DNA of 64,000 nt. Origin: Membranipora membranacea (Eukaryota > Bryozoa > Gymnolaemata > Cheilostomatida > Membraniporidae). Each line of letters begins with the position of its first letter. Positions within the stretch are counted from its first letter, which is position 1. Under the pieces are notes generated by a model, which ran no database searches, was not told the origin of the DNA, and was given only the letters and a program-made list of their open reading frames with translations. Positions 34,638 to 44,920 of the stretch are shown here, piece after piece. Location of the stretch: NCBI GenBank assembly GCA_914767715.1, contig OU612072.1, positions 22,692,001 to 22,756,000 on the forward strand, in the 5' to 3' direction. The translations under genes and the position numbers were made by a program.

Positions 34638-34895
34638 ATGCTCAAGAAGGCGAAATCATTCCGAGAAAAGTTTAGACGAGGCGCTCTCAACAGGGCCTCA
34701 GCATCAACCTCCGATCTTAGGGCAACGCTAGCCCGTAGTCTCTCTATCACTGGTAAAGACAGGAAGCGGGGCGATGCAGGTACCCTCGACAAGCAGACAG
34801 AAAATGGAGAGGTGGCTGGAGGAGGAACTAGGCCTACCAAGCTCTGCCCTGATGAGAAGAGTTTGAGTCTGCTGAATGCTGAGTCTGTACATCCG
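34638..34895 (+). CDS. RAPGEF1: C3G/RAPGEF1-like, first coding exon
   Basis: ATG at 34638 opens 86 codons and ends at a consensus donor (CCG|GTAAGT), phase 0. The N-terminus is basic (MLKKAKSFREKFRRG) and the rest polar, as in the poorly conserved head of the Rap1 exchange factor C3G. The assignment rests mainly on the next exons. In animals C3G is recruited by Crk adaptors and activates Rap1; its catalytic CDC25 domain is C-terminal. GC content is higher here than in flanking sequence, consistent with a first exon. Confidence 0.6.
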
Positions 34896-35038
34896 GTAAG
34901 TCTCATTTTTTCGATCATTGAATGACTCTCAGATGATTTTATCACTGATCGGTTCATCAATCGATCTGTGAGCCATTCTAATGGTTTGATTGCCTCTCAA
35001 TAGATATTACATACTGTTTGAATTGAATACCATATATT

Positions 35039-35305
35039 CCATAGAGCAGGGGTGCTCAAACCTTTTTGCCAGCGGGCTACTTTTAAAAATAAACAAATTG
35101 AAGTGGGCCATTAGCAGGCTGTCAGTCAGGGGCGTAAAAATTGAGTTTATTATTTAACTCAACATCTGCGCCATGAGTAAACTTTCAGCCTAAATAAACC
35201 AGTCGCAACGGGTGAGTTTTAATATCGGCAAGTGGGCCACCTAAAAATGGCAAGTGGGCCAAATTTGGCCCACGGACCATTAGTTTGTGTACCCCTGCCA
35301 TAGAG
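35039..35305. mobile_element. hAT-type MITE with 8-bp target duplication
   Basis: The element 35047-35297 begins CAGGGGTGCTCAAAC and ends GTTTGTGTACCCCTG, imperfect terminal inverted repeats typical of hAT transposons. It is flanked on both sides by the 8-bp direct repeat CCATAGAG (35039-35046 and 35298-35305). AGTGGGCCA motifs repeat inside. It is 251 bp and has no coding capacity. Confidence 0.95.
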
Positions 35306-36137
35306 TGTTCTTGGGAATCATATGCTCTCATGGTGCGTTGGAACAGCTAGCTTAAGTACTGTGCGCAAAATGTAGGACTGCACATATAACTTTGACATGG
35401 CACTAAAAAGTAATTCAGACACAACTCCTCAAACTGAGATATAGTAGACTAGTTATGTTGATACAATATAGGAGTGGCATTTTTTGTAGCAGCCAAGAAC
35501 TCCTCAAAGAGTACCATTCGTCATACAATATAACAGCCTAGGCAGGATTCTTATGACAATGGCCTTATAAGCCAAAGTTACACATTAGCACCTCAAAGTT
35601 AATCCTATTAGGTAGTAGACCCTATCCTGGGTCACAGCAGGGAGAATTGTTACAGCAGGAGCCTCAATCAGCTACTTACAATAGTGTCATAATATCATAT
35701 AGCTTTTTATGACTTTTAGGACACCGTGTGCCATGGGGAGTTAGACAGTAGTAAGTTGATTAATTTAGCTAGCCCACTGTATAGATTGTGTTAATGCGGA
35801 AAGAATATAGACTGTTTAGACAATTGACAAAAAATCTGTCACTCAATGCTAACTTAATTATCTAAATCAACAATCAGTGTAGCATGCTGAGTAAATTACT
35901 ACTTGCACAGACTATCATAAATATGAGCTTTAGCTGCAGTGCCTGATGCTGTTGTACCAAAAATATCTTTGTTATTAAAACTATCTGTATGTCCAAAGCT
36001 TACAGCCGTGCTAGATAATAACAACATTTCAATTGGGAGTCGTGATTTATCATGAGATATTACTGAATGCCAACTGCAAAGAAAGTTAAGGTTTTAGGAA
36101 TCCTCTAACCAGGTTTCTAGTTTCCGCCATTTGCTAC

Positions 36138-36455
36138 CCAGAGATCCTGATTCTGTCAAAATACGACTTGCTCTAGATTCCGCTGATGGGAAGTAGAGCC
36201 AAAAACTCAAACCGCAATCCAGTTATAATCCAACTTGACAATGTTTGAATGGATTAGTAGACTCCTAGGTACCAGAGGGTGTCAAACATTTCTCTTTTGC
36301 CCAGGGATCCTGATTCTGTCAGCAGCTTACTCAAGATTTTGCTGGTGGGAAGTAGAGCCAAAATCAAAAACTCCATAATCCAGTTATAATCTTAGCTGAC
36401 AAAATTACAATGGATAAGGAGACTCCTAGGTACCAGATGGTGTCCAACATTTATC
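36138..36455. repeat. Tandem duplication, ~162 bp x 2
   Basis: CCCAGAGATCCTGATTCTGTCA at 36138 and CCCAGGGATCCTGATTCTGTCA near 36300 start two copies that share GGGAAGTAGAGCCAAA and GACTCCTAGGTACCAGA. Non-coding, in an intron. Confidence 0.85.
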
Positions 36456-37821
36456 TGTAAAGGCCTGTCCTTGGGAATATAACATTGGTGGCTGATGTGG
36501 TGGTCACATCATGATGATGGCTAATGGATGTCATTGTAGCTGGAACCTCAACTACTTTGATGTGAAAAAGACTTGTTACAAATATTTTTATTGCCCATAG
36601 TACCAGTATAAGTTTCAGCTAACATGTAAGTATTATATAACATTGTCACACTCATACAGTTAGATGATGTCACCCAGCGCATTCTACAGTGTCAGTACAA
36701 ACATCTGTAGGTATGATGAGTGATTACAGGGTATGAGTATCTCATACACTCTGACAGTCAGCGGGTGAATAAAAACCAAATAAAGAACTGGGAGTTGTCT
36801 CATTTGTACTTATAGACTGGTTGTTAGGAATTAAGGAATGCCACTAGACCTTCCTCGATAGATAAGAGAGAATCGGCAAACAGTTGGTAATGTTAAAAAT
36901 CACAGTAGTATTAGTGATGAAGATAATATTACTGCTTGTTTCGGGGAAGTTTATCTCCATGTAATATAAAACACTGAAATAAGAGAGCAGAGTGATGAGG
37001 AAATAAAACTGTTAGGAGTAAAACTTATCCATCTACAAAAATCACCACTCGAGGGACACTGAAGTTATCATTCAACTCTAATATGACACATCTATTTGAA
37101 GTAGGCATACAATTAGATAGCTTCCTCCTTGTATTCCATTGGAATGTATGTTACAGGCGTACTGTGATGGTTTTATTTATAGAGTTTGGGTAGAAAGTTT
37201 AGTGGCTCATAGTAGGTTGTATAGCAGCCATTCATTAGAGGCATAAGGGACCATGTCAACCCACATTCTAAACCCTGATTAGATATAACCAGCCTGAATG
37301 TAGAGGATATATTGGTATATGAGATCTACTGGTGTTTTTTAGAATCCTAGGATGTAATTTCCTTTAACAGTTGTGTATCTATGATAACATGCGATGTAGT
37401 TTTATACCCAAGATATACGTGGGTGCTTGTAGTGGTATTCAACTATTAACGACAGCCCCATCGTTTAATTCAACTATTACTATTCGACTGCTAGTAATAG
37501 CAAGTTTGAGCACAGTCAAACTAAATTTATGCTGTGCGTATCATTACTTGGAAATTCAGATCTTAAAATGCTCTAAGAGGCTATTTTTCATGTGTCACAG
37601 CCTCTATGTCTTTGGTGTCAGGACAGGACAGCTAGAATAGGCTAGAAATATTATCCTATATACTCGCTGTCCAAAAGATATCAGCTGGTGCAAATGTTGG
37701 TAGACTTCAGATTATGCTATTTTCTCGCTTTCTATGTGACTCGTGATAACATAGCCAAAATATTCATTAACTTGCCGCATGGTGGGAGCGTAGTTTTCAT
37801 TCACTGATTGTGTTCTTGTAG

Positions 37822-37997
37822 AATGTCAGGAGGGTACAGAATGAAAAGAGGAAGGTAACTCAGGCTCTCAAGTATATAAACTTTGCTATAGATAAGAGTA
37901 ACATGATATTATTACCAGGCTCTGCTACTGTAGCTCTGGAGGAGATATTCGGACTTATCACTCTTATCACTGGTCTTATGTCTAATGAGGATCCCAG
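37822..37997 (+). CDS. RAPGEF1: C3G/RAPGEF1-like, exon 2
   Basis: Acceptor CTTGTAG, donor CAG|GTAAGT. It encodes KVTQALKYINFAIDKSNM, then LLPGSATVALEEIFGLI. This corresponds to the conserved N-terminal helical region of C3G (pattern ALRYF...LPGSA..VLEAI). It ends in phase 2 after NEDP. Confidence 0.75.
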
Positions 37998-38544
37998 GTA
38001 AGTGAGCAATGGAAACTCTTGGTGCTTCAACACGAGGACCAACCATAGTTGGGCTATGTGCAACTTAAGCTCTGACTGTGGGTTCAATGATAAAGTCAAA
38101 TCATTCCAGACGTAAAACGCTGATCACGGATCAGCTTGTCTTATTAGCAAAATCTGAGAACTCCCAGCTCTCAAGTGATGAAGTTTTCACTGGTTAATGA
38201 CTTACACTGAGCATCCTATAACCGTTTACCTCGCCACTCCCCCACAATCAGCCCCCTAGCGGTTAACTTTGTTTAGGTCACAATTAGAGCTGTTGTTGGT
38301 GGTTGGTAGTTGCCATAACTAAACCAGCAACCAGGAATAGACTAGACATGATAACTTTGTTACAGGAGGAGTTGTGTGATTACCTCCACCTAGGAGTTAG
38401 AGTTAGGAGTTGTCACTAACTCCTTGCCTCCACCACTCCAAACATTGATAAATAAAGATATGTTGTGTGTTTGGCAATTTACATATTGACATGTCTAGTA
38501 TAAACTCTGCTATATTCTCTTGTTGCTATTTTGGTAGCGCATAG

Positions 38545-38648
38545 CTGACTTATTACCTACACCAGACATGTAATGCTCTGGCTGAGCTCATAGAGTGGGC
38601 TGACACCGTCATGCTCATGGATATAAAAACCCATGTCATCAATGCAAA
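38545..38648 (+). CDS. RAPGEF1: C3G/RAPGEF1-like, exon 3
   Basis: It encodes LHQTCNALAELIEWADTVML, matching the C3G pattern VYQSLANLIRWSDQVML. The donor GTGAGT follows at 38649 in phase 2. A possible acceptor ATAG lies at 38541-38544, but that start is phase 0 whereas exon 2 ends in phase 2. The two cannot be joined directly without a stop. A missed micro-exon, another acceptor or a damaged gene are all possible. Confidence 0.65.
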
Positions 38649-38977
38649 GTGAGTCCGGGTTCTGTTAGATGAGGAAACTTTTGCTTTTTTTGTTACTTGT
38701 AAGCTATGTAATAACGATTTGAGAATTGATATCGTTGATATACGAAGGTCCCTTAAGATAATTATTAGTCCTTAGGAGTTCCTTACTTTGGCTCTTGTTT
38801 TTGAAAGTCACAAATTAATATAACTGTATTATAACATCAGTTGAAAATGTTTGCTTTGTGTTCCTTAGCTACTAGTTATCCCAGGCACCAATCATTCCAA
38901 CACATTGGATATATTGTATATTACACTGGCTGAAACTTGTAATTGATTTCTACAATGACTTCCTTATGATTTGACAG

Positions 38978-39038
38978 GAGAGTGAGCCGAGGTATCGAGA
39001 CATCAGTAGATGACCTCACAGAGTTTAAATGTGAAGTG
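38978..39038 (+). CDS. RAPGEF1: C3G/RAPGEF1-like, exon 4
   Basis: Acceptor TTGACAG. It joins exon 3 in phase (AA|G) to give K-R-V-S-R-G-I-E-T-S-V-D-D-L-T-E-F, corresponding to C3G's VKGVIKAVLDGVKELVRL helix. A donor is possible at 39039 (GTATGG); without it the frame stops within 40 bp. A duplicated block starts at this same point. Confidence 0.55.
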
Positions 39039-39053
39039 GTATGGGATTGTAGT

Positions 39054-39152
39054 TATGGGACCAGATGGTAAAACCTACCTACAAGCACCGCTGGCTCAGA
39101 GCGAGGATTTGTCCCCCATACAACCGATTCTCAGACCTGCTGAAGCTGCTAC
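39054..39152 (+). CDS. Candidate exon in the duplicated block (MGPDGKTYLQAPLAQ...)
   Basis: After TTGTAG the frame reads MGPDGKTYLQAPLAQSEDLS, then PIQPILRPAEAAT, and a GT follows. The duplicate at about 43690 keeps the frame (MGPDCKIYLQAPLTHSED) with several replacements. Only about 15 bp separate it from exon 4, too short for an intron, so at least one of the two borders is wrong or the region is rearranged. Confidence 0.3.
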
Positions 39153-39464
39153 CGGTACTGGATTTAATTAAGTTATTCTTTGTGTGTAAACTGATGTCAT
39201 TTTATTCTGTTGGGCGCGAGGAATAGCAGTCATTATCATTGACACAGTTTGTGTGGTATATTTAGTTTGTTTATGCCTCGTTCGCACTTGCTCTAGCTAA
39301 GTTAATTTCATCATTATTTGCATAACTATATATGTATACATTCAACTTATTGACTTGCTACACAAAACCACCAAAAGTTGTGCCCTCTTTGACATTAAGG
39401 GGGCAACTCCAACATGAAGCTACGATGCATGCGTTTTTATCCTTTGAATGATTTCTCAAACAGA

Positions 39465-39607
39465 ATAGACCAGTTAACGTTGGATTCATAGCTAACTCTG
39501 CTACAGGACAGAAGGGGAGAGCCCCCAATTTATCTCATCCACCCTCAACCTCTGAGAGAAAACACAGATCAAGAATAGGCTCTGATTATGATAACGACAG
39601 CAATAAT
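39465..39607 (+). CDS. Candidate exon (NSATGQKGRAPNLSHPPS...)
   Basis: An open patch reads VGFIANSATGQKGRAPNLSH, then a Ser/Arg-rich end with SDYDNDSNN. The duplicate at 44110-44200 has MGFIAHSATGKNGAAPNLSH. It would suit the Pro/Ser-rich linker of C3G, but no family match is recognised and borders are uncertain. Confidence 0.3.
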
Positions 39608-42600
39608 TGTAAGGATAATCGATAACTTTGCGCCAGGACAAGGCTAACTTGAGGAGCCTAGTAACTTAATTTTCTCTAATAAAATTGTCCATTTACTCTG
39701 TTAAACTTTGCCAGAGCTGCTTGTAGTTGTATTCCATTATTGACCGTTGATGAATGATGATGGAATGCCACTACCAGCAAACTAGGATAAACCTCATCAC
39801 TCAGGAACTATCTATTGTCAGTACTGAGAGCTAAGAAACCTCATTGCAGGTCAAACTGTCCCTGAGCAAATCACTAGAAAAAAGCACATCGCTTACTGTT
39901 ATAAAACATCATTCATTTTGTTTCCTTTTTATGAGCAGCCTCGTATGACAGTAACACCAAGTCACCTGCTGTTACACCGATGATGGCTGCCTCTGATTCT
40001 TGAACCACCAGTAGGGACAGAAATCTGATGAACAGAAGCTTTGCTGGCCTGCCGTCTGTCAACCAATGGCACCAACAACATATGAGAGAAAAGAACGGGG
40101 TATGTCTGGCCTTTCAAAAAGATTTTTGTTACCTCCAGGATTTTTTCAGAAGGGTCATATTTAGAGGCCAGTACTAAACATATAAAGGAAATCCAAAGTC
40201 CCAAGTTGATACTTTCAGTCAATTTTATCTTTCAGTTTGATGGGAAAGTTCAAAATACCCTCCCAGTATTAATTTATAGTGATTCGAAAAATTTACCAAA
40301 TCTAGGGTTTGCTAATTGGTTATAAACAGTCCACTCCCGAGACTCAGATCGAGACATACCCAGAGTGTATCATAGCATTAGTGGAGAAATCATTCACTTC
40401 CCAGTATCCTTGTTTAAGTAATATCACATAGCCCTCTGTATATATATATATATATATAGCCTGCTGGTACATTGTCCTATATCATTAGGGCGTACCAGTC
40501 CAAGGCATTGAGCTGAAGGTAGGACTACTCATATCGTATGAATTGAGCATTCCTGGTGGTGACTTTATGATCCATAGACCCACGCTCTATTGTTATCAAC
40601 CAGCTAAATCTTAATTCCCTACAGCCGAGCAGGAAAATGAAATGCCTATCATGTTATGAGGTATGAGAGTCGCAAACCTTTCCTGTTATAACACAATGTC
40701 TGCTGCCTATGTGTGAGCCAGTGGTGGATCTAAAGGGCACAGGCTCCCCCCCCCCCCCTTAACGATAAATTTTCAAGAACAGAAGAAAATCATCTCAACC
40801 TGCTGTTGTCCCAGTTGATAAATGTGAAATCACCACCAACTGATACTTGTATAGTGGTGATAGCTGAACAACGTCACACATTACAACCGTTTGGCCCTAC
40901 AGACCTCCTCCAGCCAAAACTCTAGATCCGCCACTTATTATGCTTATAAATGATTGAGGATGATGATAAATGATAAATTCATAAATTCAAGTTACAGATT
41001 TTTGATCGTGTATACTTTTGGGCCTTGCTCAAATCATGTTCTATGATTGGTTGGAGCCTTTCAATGATTATAGGTTTTTGATATTATTTCCCCACCACCG
41101 CCAATGTTACATATTCTCGTCTGGAAGTGGATCTTGTTGAATCGAGCCGCCTAAATGCTGGCAACATTTGGTAATCAAGTTCCTTTATTTTGGTTTGATT
41201 GGTTTGGGATACTCTGTGGAGCAATTTGAATACTACCTCATGGCGATCAGTACGCATTGGCCTCCATATCTTTGCTAACCATTGATAGCAGGATTGTACC
41301 TTTGATGACGTACCACGTTGCACCTTGACCTTGATAGTCTTATAGTCTGTGTTGTTATTTATACCCAGCATGATATGCCATGTATGGTCACCGGTATGGT
41401 TGTAATATTTATCTGACCATTCCGGTGAACATCTGCGGCAAACTGGTTCAGCAGCCCAGCAAAGCTCATAGGCTGTGATATTGGTCTAATTTTGACGCTG
41501 GCCTTTGTCCAGTTTCAATAGATCACCAGTAATGCTCATAGTTTGTTTAGTACTCTTGGTCACAACTATACAGCTTATTTTATTGGATCAGGTTGAGAGC
41601 TGAACCGAACCGACCAAAGCTTGTCATGACAGGCTAGTGTTAGCCCAACCTCATGTACCCTGCCTGACATGATATATCATCATGTGATATACTATCAGGT
41701 GATATACCAAATATGGTCACTGATCTGATTGTTATAAATATATGAATATTTGTGTGCGGATAAATTACCCAGAAAAGTCAAGCAACACTGCTAACCAGAA
41801 TTCTGCTTCTCATCTTCGTTCTTAGTAACAGGAGTTGCCCTCTTTTGAAAATTATTTTCTTTTTACCAGTGAAGCCAACACAGCACTGCATACTCATAGG
41901 CTGATTATATAAATGTGCAGCCTTAACGGAAGGCATGATATCCGAATGATTCAATTCAGATTAATTGAAGATGATTTGTTTGTTTTTTCAGTATTTTGTC
42001 AAGATCCAGTAAAGCTTGGAATTATTTATGATACTGTATTACCAATATCACCTCACCAATTTATGTGATGAACTAGACAAGTTCAGATCGAAAATAAATT
42101 ATCATAGTCAAGCCTGCTATATCAAGCTTCATGTAGGGTAATTTGATGACAACCAGCTCTGAAGGCTACAACCCAAAGCGAAATATATTCATAAATATGG
42201 TCGGATGGTTTTTAGTATCTTGGTTGAAACATGCATGTGCCTAGATCAACAACAGAAAACTCTCTGCCTCAAGCTTTTTAGCTATCGGAGGTGATCAGGG
42301 AGGAATTTTGGAGAATTCCCATAATAATGAGTTTAGACACTTTGGCAGAGCTACAACAAATCCAACATTTTGAAAAAATTATTTGTGGATAAGTGAGAAT
42401 TTAGGAGATCAATTTATTTGTTTCTATTGCTGACTGCGTCAAGTCCTGCAAGACTGGTGATTTTAATTGAGGATTTTGAAAGTTAAAGTGAGATTTAAAA
42501 AAATTACTTCAAAGTTTGAGAAGACAAAGTCATCTACAGTTTGCTTGTAGGGATTTAACAAGTAGGGATTCAGACCCTCTCCCCATCTCTGTCTATTGAC

Positions 42601-43369
42601 ACTTTCGCATCAAACTCACCGAGCAGACATAAACCTCTAATGGCAAGGGATGGAGAATGTATAAGATTTTTTCATGTATGAGCAGGGGAGATAACTAATT
42701 GTAATAAAAATAACGTTTTGTCTATAACAGTCTCTCTAGTGAGCTGGTGTTGATCTGCTGCCCAGTTGTATGCAGGTAATCAGTCCCAAACTGAGCTGAT
42801 CAGAGCTTCCTGTAAATTTTATTGCAGTATGTCAAGGCAAAGACTCTACGCCCGTAGCTTGGCCCTGTGACCCAAATCACTTCAAACATCTTGTCTGAAA
42901 GCATGGCAAATCACTTTTCTTTTTTGCCTTCTACATTCTTTTCTTCTGAGTGGAAAATTTGATTTTCAAGTTGTCAATGCATTGTCTTTGTCTTTTATTT
43001 TTTCTTTGACAGCGCTAAATGTAACACTATAGCCAAAAATTCCGCTAACATCAATTGAAATAGAATACTGAGAGAAACAAGGCTCTGAGCATTTGACAAT
43101 CAGCTAGCCGTGTAGTCAAGCTCCGCTATATACCTCACCAAGTCAGCGACCTCTCCCTAACCCTATCTACAGCCAGACTTCAGTCTGAGTTGAGTACTAA
43201 GGGTTGTTACACTGGCAGTCAGATGCCTACTCTAATTATTGGATGTCATAAAAGACTTTTGTCATTTCACTATGTCGGCCAGCAACATCGATGTTTCTTA
43301 ATCAGCAAGTATATTTCTAATTACATTGTGGACATGATAATTAAAATCACAACAATGTATATATTTCAG

Positions 43370-43535
43370 GTCACACTCTTCTTCGATGGAGACTCTACCA
43401 ATTCCGCATGTAGAACAGTCTGTGGAGCGCCCTTCTACTGGCACTGGGACAAGTATTAGCATCAGCCTAGCTAAAAGCTCTGACATCAAATCCCTACCTA
43501 AATCCGCTGTTTTATCTGGACCTGATCGGATCTGA
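43370..43535 (+). CDS. Candidate Ser/Pro-rich exon
   Basis: After ATTTCAG the frame S-H-S-S-S-M-E-T-L-P-I-P-H-V-E continues as a Ser/Thr/Pro-rich segment to a stop at 43533. The downstream donor is unclear. The composition suits a C3G-type linker; the end given is an upper limit. Confidence 0.25.
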
Positions 43536-43673
43536 TTTGACCAAGCCATGATCGCTCAGGTGGCTCAAGTTTGGGTGCGTCTTAGGATGGCCCTATGATC
43601 TCTGCTACCGGTAAACAATCAAATATGATCTCTAACTCATAACATACGAGTACAGGCTGTGGTTCTCAGACTA

Positions 43674-44920
43674 TGAGGTATAATTTAGTTATGGGACCAG
43701 ACTGTAAAATTTACTTACAGGCACCGCTGACTCATAGTGAGGATTCATACCCCATTCAAATGATTCTCCGACCTGCTGGAGCAGCTACTATTACTGGGTA
43801 TATGAAAGTTATTCTTCGTCTATAAACTAATGCCATTTTATTCTCTTAAGCATTAGGAATACCAGTATTTATCATATTTTTTGTGGTTTATCTAGCGGGA
43901 TTCTTTAATCCTTGTCCAGACTTGGTCTAATTAATCATAATACCTTCATCATTTTTGCATACATTCTGCTAGTATATATTCACACAAAACATCAAAAGTT
44001 GTGCCCTCTTTGGCATACGAGGAGCAACTCCAACATTTATCTACACGGCACAAATTTTCGACATTCTATTTATAGGGGTGCACCTGTCGATTTGAATAAT
44101 CTCACGAGCAGAATAGACCAGTCAACGATGGGCTTCATAGCTCACTCTGCAACAGGAAAGAACGGGGCGGCTCCTAATTTATCTCATCCACCCTCTTTAT
44201 GGATTTTTTCACAGGGATATTTAAAAGTTAGCACTATAATATAAAGTAAATCAGATGTCTTGAACTGATACATTCAGTCACATTGCCCGCTTTGTCCAAA
44301 TACTCTCCCAGCATAAAATAATTACAGTGATATGGATAAGTGGCAATATCTAGGGTTTGCTTATTTGTCAAAAACCCTTTCCATTAACCTAACAGACCCA
44401 TTGACATAAATTCTCTGTCAGGATCATCCATTTCACGGTATATCATGTTATAGCTATGTCAAATAACCCTCTGTATATATACAGCCGAATGGTATTGAGT
44501 CCCATATCAAAAGGAGATACAAGTTGGAGGAATTTAGCTGTTGGTTACATTACTCATATTGACTGATTTTAGCATAAATGGCGTCTTAGTTGCTTTAATA
44601 GAGAATTGAATGTGAAGATTTCTGTGAAGCTTCATAAACCCAGACTAAGCTTTGCAACACTCCCAGATCTTCAAAATGATCAAGTACTTTTTTTGGTATA
44701 ATATTCTAAATTAGTGATTATCTTAAGATTGTTTTAAGCATTTATTATTTTACAGCTATTGTGAGAAGGTCAACTACTCATGAATTCTGCCAGCACAACA
44801 TGAAATAAAATATGCCATGTATGGTCACTGGTCTGGTTGTAAGTATTTTCTGACCATTTTGGTGCACATCTACAGCAATCCAATGAAAAACTTGATCAAC
44901 AGCAATGCTCATAGGCTTAT
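43674..44920. repeat. Duplicated block of the C3G locus, copy 2
   Basis: Diverged partner of 39037-41480. It lacks the exon-4 sequence and begins where that exon ends. Confidence 0.8.

Larger units (their letters stand above)
34896..37821. other. First intron of the C3G-like gene
   Basis: It contains a hAT-type MITE (35039-35305) and a ~162-bp duplication (36138-36455). The rest shows no exon or RNA gene. Confidence 0.55.
39037..41480. repeat. Duplicated block of the C3G locus, copy 1
   Basis: It shares diverged sequence with 43674-44920, for example TTATGGGACCAGA, AAAAGTTGTGCCCTCTTTG, CCCTCTGTATATATA and ATATGCCATGTATGGTCAC. Copy 1 carries about 500 bp more near 39550-40110, and about 900 bp between 40480 and 41380 that copy 2 reduces. 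The two shared open patches (next two entries) may be exons. Confidence 0.8.

Noticed and set aside
40438-40460. (TA)n run
   Set aside because: Simple microsatellite without further significance.
41084-41371. Minus-strand frame of 95 codons
   Set aside because: No family resemblance; it lies in a duplicated non-coding block.
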